Origin: Flavobacteriaceae bacterium
Lineage (GTDB): Bacteria; Bacteroidota; Bacteroidia; Flavobacteriales; Flavobacteriaceae
Direction of reading: 5' to 3'
DNA: 64,000 bases
Assembly: GCA_018402135.1 (NCBI GenBank)
Contig: JAGYJF010000003.1
Span: 682,001 to 746,000, forward strand
Part shown: positions 40,723 to 49,048 of the stretch, piece by piece
How positions within the stretch are numbered: position 1 is the stretch's first letter
Layout of the letters: each line of letters begins with the position of its first letter
Program-made: the position numbers and the translations under genes
The notes under the pieces: model-generated
What the model saw: only the letters and a program-made list of their open reading frames with translations
The model's database searches: none
Told to the model about the DNA's origin: nothing

Positions 40723-41607
40723 ATGAAGACACCAATCAAAATTACCCTACTTAGTTTTATAACGCTATTTTTATGTGCCACTCAAATCACACCTGCTCAA
40801 GACTTTCAAGGAAGAGCTATATATCAAACCAAAACCACCATGGATATGGGAGATTGGGGTGGAGGTGAAATGAGCGAACAACAACGCAAACAAATCATGG
40901 ATCGCATGAAAAGTTTTCTTGAAAAAACATATGTGCTTACCTTCAATAAAACGGAATCCATTTATAAGGAAGACGAAAAGTTAGAAGCTCCAGGTGCTGG
41001 TGGCGGCCGTGGTTGGGGTGGCGCTTTTGCTTCTAGTTTTACTGGCGGACCACAATATAAAAATGTGAAAGATCAACAATTGTTGCAGGAACAGGAATTT
41101 TTTGGCAAACAGTTTTTGGTGAAAGACGAGTTAAAAAAGCTCGACTGGAAAATGGGAACAGAAACCAAACAAATTGGTCAGTATTTGTGTTTTAAGGCAA
41201 CAGCAATAAAAACAGTCGACGAATTTGATTGGAGAAGCATGAGAAGACGAAACAGTGATAACGATACTACCAAAGCAACGGATTCTACAAAAACCACCAA
41301 TCCCTTAGAGGACATTGAAGTACCAAAAACTATCGAAGTCGTAGCTTGGTACACACCGCAAATACCAGTCAATCAAGGCCCTGGTGAATATTGGGGTTTG
41401 CCAGGTTTAATTTTGGAAGTGAATGCAGATAGAACAACCATTCTTTGTACAAAAATTGTTTTGAATCCAGCAGACAAAGAAGAAATTAAAATTCCTTCTA
41501 AAGGAAAAGAGATCACCCAAGAAGAATACAATAAAACCGTTAAGGAGAAAACTGAAGAAATGCGCGACATGTACGGCGGAAGAAGTCGTGGCGGAAATCG
41601 TTATTAG
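40723..41607 (+). CDS. GLPGLI family protein (paralog)
   Basis: VVAWYTPQIPVNQGPGEYWGLPGLILEVNADRTTILCTKIVLNP. Confidence 0.92.
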   Translation: MKTPIKITLLSFITLFLCATQITPAQDFQGRAIYQTKTTMDMGDWGGGEMSEQQRKQIMDRMKSFLEKTYVLTFNKTESIYKEDEKLEAPGAGGGRGWGGAFASSFTGGPQYKNVKDQQLLQEQEFFGKQFLVKDELKKLDWKMGTETKQIGQYLCFKATAIKTVDEFDWRSMRRRNSDNDTTKATDSTKTTNPLEDIEVPKTIEVVAWYTPQIPVNQGPGEYWGLPGLILEVNADRTTILCTKIVLNPADKEEIKIPSKGKEITQEEYNKTVKEKTEEMRDMYGGRSRGGNRY

Positions 41608-41716
41608 TCATTTTTGAACCTAGAAATCCATAATCATAAAATCATCAGTTTAATAAAACCTTATGTGTTATTGATGATTTTTTTAAACCAACCAAATAAA
41701 AACCAAACCCAAAAAG

Positions 41717-44422
41717 ATGAATAAATTTATTGTACTACTAGTAATATTAGTAGCGGGGCAATCTTATGCTCAAATAAAAATGCAAGGCTTTGTAAAAGAT
41801 AGTATAGGAAGTCCTTTAGAACTTGCAAATGTGATTGCCATCAATACCGAAACCAATACCTTAGATGCCTACGCTATTACTAACGACAAGGGTAGATATA
41901 TAATGTCGCTCAATAAAAACGCCAAGTATAAAATTCAGGTAAGTTATTTAGGAATGAAAACGTCTGAGGAATCCGTTACAACGGTTGAAACCGATATCAC
42001 TAAAGATTTTACCTTAAAAGACGATAATTTTTTAGATGCCATCGAGCTTACCTACGAAATGCCTGTTACCATAAGCGGCGATACCATCATCTACAATGCC
42101 GATTCTTTTAAAAGTGGCACTGAGCGAAAACTAGAGGATGTATTAAAAAAACTACCTGGAGTTGAAATTACAGCCGATGGCGAAATTGAAGTGGAAGGCG
42201 TTCGTGTTCAAAAATTAATGATCGATGGGAAAGACTTTTTTGATGGCGACACCAAATTAGGAGCGAAAAATATACCTTCTAATGCGGTTGATAAAATTCA
42301 AGTATTAAAAAATTATGCAGAAGTGGGTCAGTTGAGCGGCGTTCAAAACAACCAAGATAACATCGCAATCAACATCAAATTAAAAGAAGGTAAAAAGAAC
42401 TTTTGGTTTGGAGATATTACAGCTGGTGGTGGCGTTTCTACCGAAAATGCGTTGTATTTATTACAACCTAAATTGTTCTATTACAGCCCAAAATATAGCA
42501 TCAATTTTATAGGCGATTTAAATAATATAGGCGAATTGGCACTTACCAATCGCGATATCCGAAACTTTTCAGGTGGATTTAGAAACCCAAGCCGTAGCAG
42601 TGGAACCAATATTAATTTAGGAAACAACAACCTTAATTTTAGTACCTTGCAAAATAATAGAGCCAAAGATTTACAAACCAAATTGGGCGCTGCTAACTTC
42701 ACCTATGCACCTAATGATAAATTAAATTTAAGCGGTTTCGCCATTTTTGCGAGTAGCCGTATCGATTTGCAAGAGAATAACGCTGTACTTTATACGGACG
42801 AAAGTTTAGGCATACCTGACGAAGTCACCGAAGCGAATACCCAACAAGCCAGCGATCAAGGGATTGTTAAATTAAGTGCTGTTTATAAACCAAATGCCAA
42901 TAATCAATTAGACTATGATGTTTTAGGTAGAGTATCTAAAGAACAGGAAGAAAGAGGTTTGTTTTCTTCTGTTATTGGTAATACTGATCAATTTGAAGCA
43001 GCAACACCATTTAGTATCAATCAAAATTTTAATTACTATTATACTTTAAACGATAGAAATATTTTTGCCTTCGAAGCACAGCATTTAATACAAGACGAAG
43101 ATCCGTTTTATAACGCCTTACTCGAAGATAAGGACGAATACGAAAACACCGCTAATGCTATTGGTCTAGATCCCAATCAAATTAATTATAACATCGGGCA
43201 AAACCGACGCGTAAAATCGAATCAGTTGGATGCCAAATTGGATTACTGGTATATTTTAAATGCCAAAAGCAATATCAATTTTACTTTAGGAACTATCTTG
43301 AGTCGTCAAGATTTTGATTCAGATATTTTTCAGTTTTTAGACAATGGTACCACCTTAACACCCACTACAGTTATTAATGACGGTCTCAATACCAACGATA
43401 CCCAGTACAATTTTAGCGATTTGTATTTAGGAGTTCATTATCAATTAAAAGCTGGAATTTTTACACTAACGCCAGGTTTTTCGGTACACGCCTATGGAAA
43501 TAAAAACATTCAATTTGGCGAGCAATACAAAGATAATTTTTACCGACTTTTACCTGATTTTGATGCGCGAATTCAGCTCAAAAAGAGTGAACGTATCACC
43601 TTTAATTATAGCATGCAAAATCAGTTCACCGATGTTACCAATCTTGCACGTGGTTTAGTGTTGAATAATTTTAACTCCTTATTTGTAGGTAATGCAGAGT
43701 TGGAAAATGCCCTCTCACACAATGTTCGATTAAATTATTTTAGCTTCAATTTATTTAACTATACCAATGTATTTGCTTTTTTAAATTACAGAAAAAGTAT
43801 CGATCAAATTAGAAATCTTACCAATTTCGAAAGTGTGATTAGAACAAGTTCGCCATTTAACTCGCCTTTTGCCGATGAAACCTTTTCAGCGAGTGGACGT
43901 TTCCAACGTACTTTTGGGAAGATCAGAACAGGGGTGAACGGTTCATTTAACTACAGTAAATTTAATCAGTTTATCCAAGATCAACGTTCGGTAAACGAAA
44001 GTTATAATCAAAATTATGGTGCAGAAATACGCAGTAATTTTAGAGAAGCTCCGAATTTCACTGTACGGTACAATTACGGAATTCAGCAAAACGATCAAGG
44101 TTCCAGAACCACTACTTTTTACACCAATGCACCTTCAGTAGAATTTGATGCTTTGATATGGAAAGCATTCACGTTCCGAACCGATTATACTTACAATAAT
44201 TTACGTGATGAAAGTGGTACTTTAAACTCATTCGAATTTTGGAATGCCTCTTTAAACTATCGTAAGGACAAAGATTCAAAATTTGAATATGAAATCAAGG
44301 CAACCAACCTGCTAAATATAAAATCTCAAGTGCAAAGTAATGCCAATGCATTTTCTGTAAGTGTGAATGAATATTTTATACAACCTAGGTTTGTAACCTT
44401 CAGATTTAGGTATAACCTTTAA
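41717..44422 (+). CDS. TonB-dependent-receptor-like outer membrane beta-barrel protein with carboxypeptidase-regulatory-like domain
   Basis: GFVKDSIGSPLELANVIAINTETNTLDAYAITNDKGRYIMSL; KLEDVLKKLPGVEITADGEIEVEGVRVQKLMIDGKDFFDGD; barrel ending FVTFRFRYNL. Confidence 0.92.
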   Translation: MNKFIVLLVILVAGQSYAQIKMQGFVKDSIGSPLELANVIAINTETNTLDAYAITNDKGRYIMSLNKNAKYKIQVSYLGMKTSEESVTTVETDITKDFTLKDDNFLDAIELTYEMPVTISGDTIIYNADSFKSGTERKLEDVLKKLPGVEITADGEIEVEGVRVQKLMIDGKDFFDGDTKLGAKNIPSNAVDKIQVLKNYAEVGQLSGVQNNQDNIAINIKLKEGKKNFWFGDITAGGGVSTENALYLLQPKLFYYSPKYSINFIGDLNNIGELALTNRDIRNFSGGFRNPSRSSGTNINLGNNNLNFSTLQNNRAKDLQTKLGAANFTYAPNDKLNLSGFAIFASSRIDLQENNAVLYTDESLGIPDEVTEANTQQASDQGIVKLSAVYKPNANNQLDYDVLGRVSKEQEERGLFSSVIGNTDQFEAATPFSINQNFNYYYTLNDRNIFAFEAQHLIQDEDPFYNALLEDKDEYENTANAIGLDPNQINYNIGQNRRVKSNQLDAKLDYWYILNAKSNINFTLGTILSRQDFDSDIFQFLDNGTTLTPTTVINDGLNTNDTQYNFSDLYLGVHYQLKAGIFTLTPGFSVHAYGNKNIQFGEQYKDNFYRLLPDFDARIQLKKSERITFNYSMQNQFTDVTNLARGLVLNNFNSLFVGNAELENALSHNVRLNYFSFNLFNYTNVFAFLNYRKSIDQIRNLTNFESVIRTSSPFNSPFADETFSASGRFQRTFGKIRTGVNGSFNYSKFNQFIQDQRSVNESYNQNYGAEIRSNFREAPNFTVRYNYGIQQNDQGSRTTTFYTNAPSVEFDALIWKAFTFRTDYTYNNLRDESGTLNSFEFWNASLNYRKDKDSKFEYEIKATNLLNIKSQVQSNANAFSVSVNEYFIQPRFVTFRFRYNL

Positions 44423-44430
44423 ACGAAAAA

Positions 44431-44457
44431 GCCTTTCAAATTTGAAAGGCTTTTTTA
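44431..44457. terminator. Bidirectional terminator between convergent genes
   Basis: GCCTTTCAAATTTGAAAGGC 20-bp perfect palindrome with A-run and T-run flanks. Confidence 0.88.
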
Positions 44458-44472
44458 TTTGATTTTAATTTT

Positions 44473-45726
44473 TTAAATTTTAAAAGCTGCTTTTATCTTA
44501 TCAACAAAATCAAGCACTTCCCAAGTAAATAATTCAACTTCAAGAACGACGTCTTGTCCATTAGGTTGAGAAAACGTTTTGGTGACCTTCTCTGGCGTTC
44601 TACCCATGTGCCCGTATGCCGCGGTTTCGCTATACATCGGTTGACGCAGTTTTAAACGGTCTTCAATTGCAGCGGGTCGCATGTCAAACAATTGCGTTAC
44701 TACCTCGGCTATTTCACTGTCGGTAATGTTGTACTCGCAGGTGCCGAAAGTGTTTACAAAGATATTCATGGGTTCAGCCACACCAATGGCATAACTTACT
44801 TGCACCAATACTTCACCGCATAATCCTGAAGCTACTAAGTTTTTGGCAATATGTCGTGTGGCATAAGCTGCACTGCGGTCTACTTTACTAGGATCTTTTC
44901 CTGAAAATGCGCCACCACCGTGTGCACCCTTTCCACCGTAAGTGTCCACAATAATTTTTCTACCTGTTAAGCCAGTATCGCCATGCGGACCGCCAATTAC
45001 AAATTTCCCTGTTGGATTGATATGATAGGTGATTGCATCATTAAATAAGGCTTGGATGTGTGTAGGTAATTTTGCAATAACTCTTGGAAGAAGAATGGTT
45101 TTAATATCTTTTCTTATGGTTTCCAACATGGCACCTTCTTCATCAAAAGGGTCGTGTTGTGTTGAAATAACAATAGCATCTATACGCTGAGGTACATTAT
45201 CATCGCTATATTCTATAGTTACTTGACTTTTAGAATCAGGTCTTAGATAAGTGATGTCTTTATTATCACGTCGCAATGCGGCCAATTCTTTTAAAATTAA
45301 ATGCGACAGCTCTAAGGCTAAAGGCATATAATTATCGGTTTCGTTGGTGGCATAGCCAAACATCATACCTTGATCGCCGGCACCTTGTTCTTCTTTGTTG
45401 GCTTTGTCTACACCGCGGTTTATATCTTCCGATTGCTCGTGTATGGCAGATAGAACACCGCACGAACCACCGTCAAACATATATTCGCTTTTGGTATAAC
45501 CTATTTTATTGATGGTGTCTCTTGCAATTTTTTGAACGTCTAAATAGGTATTTGATTTTACCTCGCCAGCTAAAATAACTTGGCCGGTGGTTACGAGTGT
45601 TTCGCAAGCAACCTTTGAATCTTTATCAAATGCCAAAAAATTGTCGATAAGTGCGTCACTAATTTGATCGGCGACTTTATCTGGATGACCTTCAGAAACA
45701 CTTTCCGAAGTAAATAAATAAGACAT
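44473..45726 (-). CDS. metK: S-adenosylmethionine synthetase
   Basis: [84 protein letters not shown]. Confidence 0.97.
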   Translation of the reverse strand: MSYLFTSESVSEGHPDKVADQISDALIDNFLAFDKDSKVACETLVTTGQVILAGEVKSNTYLDVQKIARDTINKIGYTKSEYMFDGGSCGVLSAIHEQSEDINRGVDKANKEEQGAGDQGMMFGYATNETDNYMPLALELSHLILKELAALRRDNKDITYLRPDSKSQVTIEYSDDNVPQRIDAIVISTQHDPFDEEGAMLETIRKDIKTILLPRVIAKLPTHIQALFNDAITYHINPTGKFVIGGPHGDTGLTGRKIIVDTYGGKGAHGGGAFSGKDPSKVDRSAAYATRHIAKNLVASGLCGEVLVQVSYAIGVAEPMNIFVNTFGTCEYNITDSEIAEVVTQLFDMRPAAIEDRLKLRQPMYSETAAYGHMGRTPEKVTKTFSQPNGQDVVLEVELFTWEVLDFVDKIKAAFKI

Positions 45727-45772
45727 ACGTTCTTTTTTTAAAGGTTATTTAAACTAAGAAAAATTGTCGATA

Positions 45773-45820
45773 CAAAAAAATGCTAGAGAAGTGAATACTT
45801 ACTGCTTTAGCATTTTTTTG
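45773..45820 (-). promoter_or_regulatory. Strong hairpin upstream of metK (possible attenuator)
   Basis: CAAAAAAATGCTAGAG ... CTTTAGCATTTTTTTG: about 16 paired positions including G-T, with inner AAGT-GAAT-ACTT; T-run on the minus strand before metK. Confidence 0.6.
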
Positions 45821-45842
45821 TGAGGTTGCAATCAGACAAATT
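45801..45842 (-). ncRNA. Possible SAM-II/SAM-V-like aptamer core upstream of metK (tentative)
   Basis: Minus strand TTTGTCTGATTGCAACCTCACAAAAAAATGCTAAAGCAGT: TTTGT/ACAAA stem, ATTGC/GCAGT possible pseudoknot, TGATT and GCTAAAG elements reminiscent of SAM-II/SAM-V cores. Confidence 0.35.
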
Positions 45843-45920
45843 TTTCCTCTTTTTTTCTGGGACAAAAATACATATAAAATTATAATAATAAAATATTTGG
45901 TGTGATACTTATCCATCTAT

Positions 45921-45953
45921 AAAAAAAGCCTTCAGAATTTTAACTCCGAAGGC
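45921..45953 (-). terminator. Terminator downstream of amt
   Basis: GCCTTC...GAAGGC with T7 on the minus strand. Confidence 0.75.
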
Positions 45954-45981
45954 CTAACAAAACAAGAATAATTAATAAAAA

Positions 45982-47214
45982 TTAATGTTCATTCAATCTA
46001 TAATCTGGATAAGCATTCATACCGTGTTCATGGGCATCTAATCCTTCTAATTCTTCTTTTTCAGAAACTCTTATGCCTATTGTTTTCTTCAGGATGTATA
46101 TAATGATAAAGGTTGAAACAATACAAATGGCAGCGTAAGCTCCAACACCAATAAGTTGGCTTATCAATTGATCTAAACCAGCTAGGGAGCCAAATATACC
46201 AACGGCTAAAGTTCCCCAAATACCGCAAATTAAATGAACGGCTATAGCGCCAACAGGATCGTCTAATTTTAGTTTATCTATGAAGGCTACACCAAGAACT
46301 ATTAAAATTCCAGCAATACTCCCGATTAAAATAGCATCGGTAGGGCTCATTTGGTCGGCACCAGCTGTTATACCAACCAAACCACCAAGTATACCATTTA
46401 AAAACATGGTTAAATCAAGGTTTTTGTACAATACTGTTGAAAATAATGCGGCTACTACACCACCAGCAGCGGCGGCAAGACAAGTAGTTACCAGTGTGAG
46501 CGAAGTTAATCCTGGATCGGCAGATAATACAGAACCACCGTTAAAACCGAACCAACCCAACCAAAGTATTACAACACCCGCAGTGGCCAGTGGAATGTTA
46601 TGCCCCGGAATTGCTTGTGGCTTTCCATCTTTAAATTTGCCAATTCTAGAACCTAAAAGATATACGGTAATTAATGCGCCCCAACCACCTACTGAGTGTA
46701 CTAAGGTAGAGCCAGCAAAATCATAAAATGGTGTAGACAATTCACCTAAAAATCCGCCACCCCAATGCCATGACCCTGCAATTGGATAGATGAAACCAAC
46801 GTAAATAATAACAAAAATCATAAAGGCACCAATTTTCATACGTTCAGCAACGGCACCAGATACGATGGTGGCTGCAGTGGCTGCAAACATGCCTTGAAAT
46901 AAGAAGTCTGTCCAATAGGTGTAACCTTCGTTATAAGCTAAATCTAATGTGCCTTCAGCAGTTAACGGAGCGTCTAATCCTATGCCAGCAAAACCTAAAA
47001 AGCCATTAAAATCTCCAGGATACATTAAGTTGAAACCAACCAAACAATAGAGTAATAAGCCAATTGTGATTATAAATATATTTTTAAATAAAATATTAAT
47101 AGTGTTTTTTTGGCGTGTTAATCCTATTTCTAAAAATGCAAACCCTAAGTGCATGAAGAAAACCAGACCGGTACAGATCATCATCCATACATTATTTGTA
47201 GTTAATAATTCCAT
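45982..47214 (-). CDS. amt: Ammonium transporter
   Basis: FFQGMFAATAATIVSGAVAERMKIGAFMIF, GSWHWGGGFL, DFAGSTLVHSVGGWGALI, LWLGWFGFNGGS. Confidence 0.95.
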   Translation of the reverse strand: MELLTTNNVWMMICTGLVFFMHLGFAFLEIGLTRQKNTINILFKNIFIITIGLLLYCLVGFNLMYPGDFNGFLGFAGIGLDAPLTAEGTLDLAYNEGYTYWTDFLFQGMFAATAATIVSGAVAERMKIGAFMIFVIIYVGFIYPIAGSWHWGGGFLGELSTPFYDFAGSTLVHSVGGWGALITVYLLGSRIGKFKDGKPQAIPGHNIPLATAGVVILWLGWFGFNGGSVLSADPGLTSLTLVTTCLAAAAGGVVAALFSTVLYKNLDLTMFLNGILGGLVGITAGADQMSPTDAILIGSIAGILIVLGVAFIDKLKLDDPVGAIAVHLICGIWGTLAVGIFGSLAGLDQLISQLIGVGAYAAICIVSTFIIIYILKKTIGIRVSEKEELEGLDAHEHGMNAYPDYRLNEH

Positions 47215-47236
47215 AATTAAATTTAAGTTTAGTTAG

Positions 47237-47575
47237 TTATTTTAAGGTGCTTTCTCCCTTTTCTCCAGTTCGTATTCTATAAACTTCTTCAATGGTTGAA
47301 ACAAAGATTTTTCCGTCTCCAACCTCACCTGTCGCAGCAGCTTTTAGGATGGCTTGAATAGTCGCCGTTTCAAAATCGTCGTTAACAACAATAGATAAAT
47401 ACCGTCGTTGTATATCGCTAGTGCTGTAGCTAATTCCACGATATACATGTCCTTCTTTTTCGTTTCCGAGTCCAGTGACATCCCAGTATGAAAAGAAGTT
47501 TACACCAATGTCATGGAGTTCATTTTTAACATCAGAAAATTTTGATTTTCTAATGATGGCTTCAATTTTTTTCAT
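47237..47575 (-). CDS. P-II family nitrogen regulator
   Basis: MKKIEAIIRKSKFSDVKNELHDIGVNFFSYWDVTGLGNEKEGHVYRGISY...AAATGEVGDGKIFVSTIEEVYRIRTGEKG. Confidence 0.93.
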   Translation of the reverse strand: MKKIEAIIRKSKFSDVKNELHDIGVNFFSYWDVTGLGNEKEGHVYRGISYSTSDIQRRYLSIVVNDDFETATIQAILKAAATGEVGDGKIFVSTIEEVYRIRTGEKGESTLK

Positions 47576-47596
47576 TTTTATGTTGATTTTAGTTAG

Positions 47597-48616
47597 TTAA
47601 AATTTATAGATCGCAGCAAGAACAAATGAGCTCAAGCTTTTTGTTGGGTCAATATTTGAATTTATAAAAGCGTTGTCAGAGGCACTATCTAATCTCAATT
47701 CAGGCTTAATGATTAAATCGTCAATTACATAACTAGCTGTTAAGGTCGCAGTAAAAACACTAGAATCGGCAATGCCAGTGCCAATGGCTCCAAAGTCGCC
47801 ATCTTCAACAAAATACTCTCCTCTAAAACCAATTGTAAAGGAATCGGAAGTTGCATATTGCGGGTAAAGTGCAACGCCTGCAAATCCAGGACCGCTGTCT
47901 TCTGTTTTTAAATAAGCTGCATTGATTCCTAAAAAGAAATCATCCGATACGTCAAAACCTCCTGTGAAGTCTATTTCAAAAAAGTTAGGATCTACCAATA
48001 CATTTAAAAATTGATCAGAATAACCTAATTGAGCACCAAATGCATAGCTGCCATTTGGATTGAATTCTGTTAAGTCCGTAGGATTCATGACTCCAAGCAT
48101 TAAACTAAATTTATCACTTAATGCAAAATCAGCTTTTATTCCAGTGTGGCTAAATGGTCCGTAAGAAAAAAGATAGGAAGTACTGTAGTTAAAGTTGGCA
48201 ACAGGAGAAATAACCTCATACCCTAAAAAAGTATTAAAATTACCCATGGTAATGGTTACTTTATCACTTACATTCCAATAGGCGTATAATTGATTTACAA
48301 TATTTCCAGTAGCCGAATACATTGGAGAGGCAAAAATAGCATCGGTTCCTCTTGGTCCAAAAACCAAATCAGCTACAAATCCTACTTTCGCACCTTCATA
48401 AGACGCTATAATATTTGCCATGCCCAATGCAAAGCCAGGCAAATTAGCGAATGATGAACCAGGCGCAATGGCATTTTCATCATTGGGAGCATCAAAATTA
48501 GTTCTGTAGTAAGCGTCAATGCTACCACTTAAATTGAATTTTTTTTCGGAGGTTTCTTCCTGTGACCAAACTGTAACAGATACTAAAACTAAAAGAAAAG
48601 TAAAAGTTGATTTCAT
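47597..48616 (-). CDS. Outer membrane beta-barrel (porin-like) protein
   Basis: Start moved to MKSTFTFLLVLVSVTVWSQEE signal peptide; GSIDAYYRTNFDAPND..., alternating barrel strands, C-terminal LSSFVLAAIYKF. Confidence 0.85.
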   Translation of the reverse strand: MKSTFTFLLVLVSVTVWSQEETSEKKFNLSGSIDAYYRTNFDAPNDENAIAPGSSFANLPGFALGMANIIASYEGAKVGFVADLVFGPRGTDAIFASPMYSATGNIVNQLYAYWNVSDKVTITMGNFNTFLGYEVISPVANFNYSTSYLFSYGPFSHTGIKADFALSDKFSLMLGVMNPTDLTEFNPNGSYAFGAQLGYSDQFLNVLVDPNFFEIDFTGGFDVSDDFFLGINAAYLKTEDSGPGFAGVALYPQYATSDSFTIGFRGEYFVEDGDFGAIGTGIADSSVFTATLTASYVIDDLIIKPELRLDSASDNAFINSNIDPTKSLSSFVLAAIYKF

Positions 48617-48664
48617 AATAAAATTTTTATAGTTAGTTAGGGCCAAAACTATATATAAAATTAT

Positions 48665-48686
48665 TATACCCATTAAAAATTAGGGT
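48665..48686. promoter_or_regulatory. Dyad I: TATACCC-N11-GGGT candidate operator
   Basis: TATACCC ATTAAAAATTA GGGT. Confidence 0.5.
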
Positions 48687-48711
48687 CAATGTTGTCATTT
48701 TTATCTTAATC

Positions 48712-48748
48712 TTAATTTATACCCTCTAAAATTATGGGTATAAATTAA
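48712..48748. promoter_or_regulatory. Dyad II: 13-bp perfect inverted repeat TTAATTTATACCC-N11-GGGTATAAATTAA, candidate operator
   Basis: Both arms read directly, spacer TCTAAAATTAT. Confidence 0.6.
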
Positions 48749-49015
48749 TTTATTGTATTTTATTTATAATTTAATAAAATAGAAATTGAAAAATTATTAG
48801 TTAAAGGATGAAATTTGACGAAATAATGCACTTATTATTTTTATTTGATGATAAAAATTTACTGAAATGGATCATACACTGAAGATTTTCTATTATACAT
48901 TTTTCAGTATATAGTACTTAAAATTGCAAATTTCATTTTTTACAAGCTTCATATTGGTAATTTGAGAAAAGTGTTCCCACGATGTAAGCTGATTTAAACC
49001 ATCCTCCTATATTAG

Positions 49016-49029
49016 TATACCCTAAGGGT
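49016..49029. promoter_or_regulatory. Dyad III: TATACCC-TAA-GGGT before gltB
   Basis: TATACCCTAAGGGT, compact version sharing the TATACCC half-site. Confidence 0.4.
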
Positions 49030-49048
49030 CTTTAATCCTTAAAAAACA

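Noticed and set aside
46280-46726. 148-aa plus-strand ORF
   Set aside because: Antisense to amt; Pro/Ala/Ser-rich composition typical of a shadow frame.
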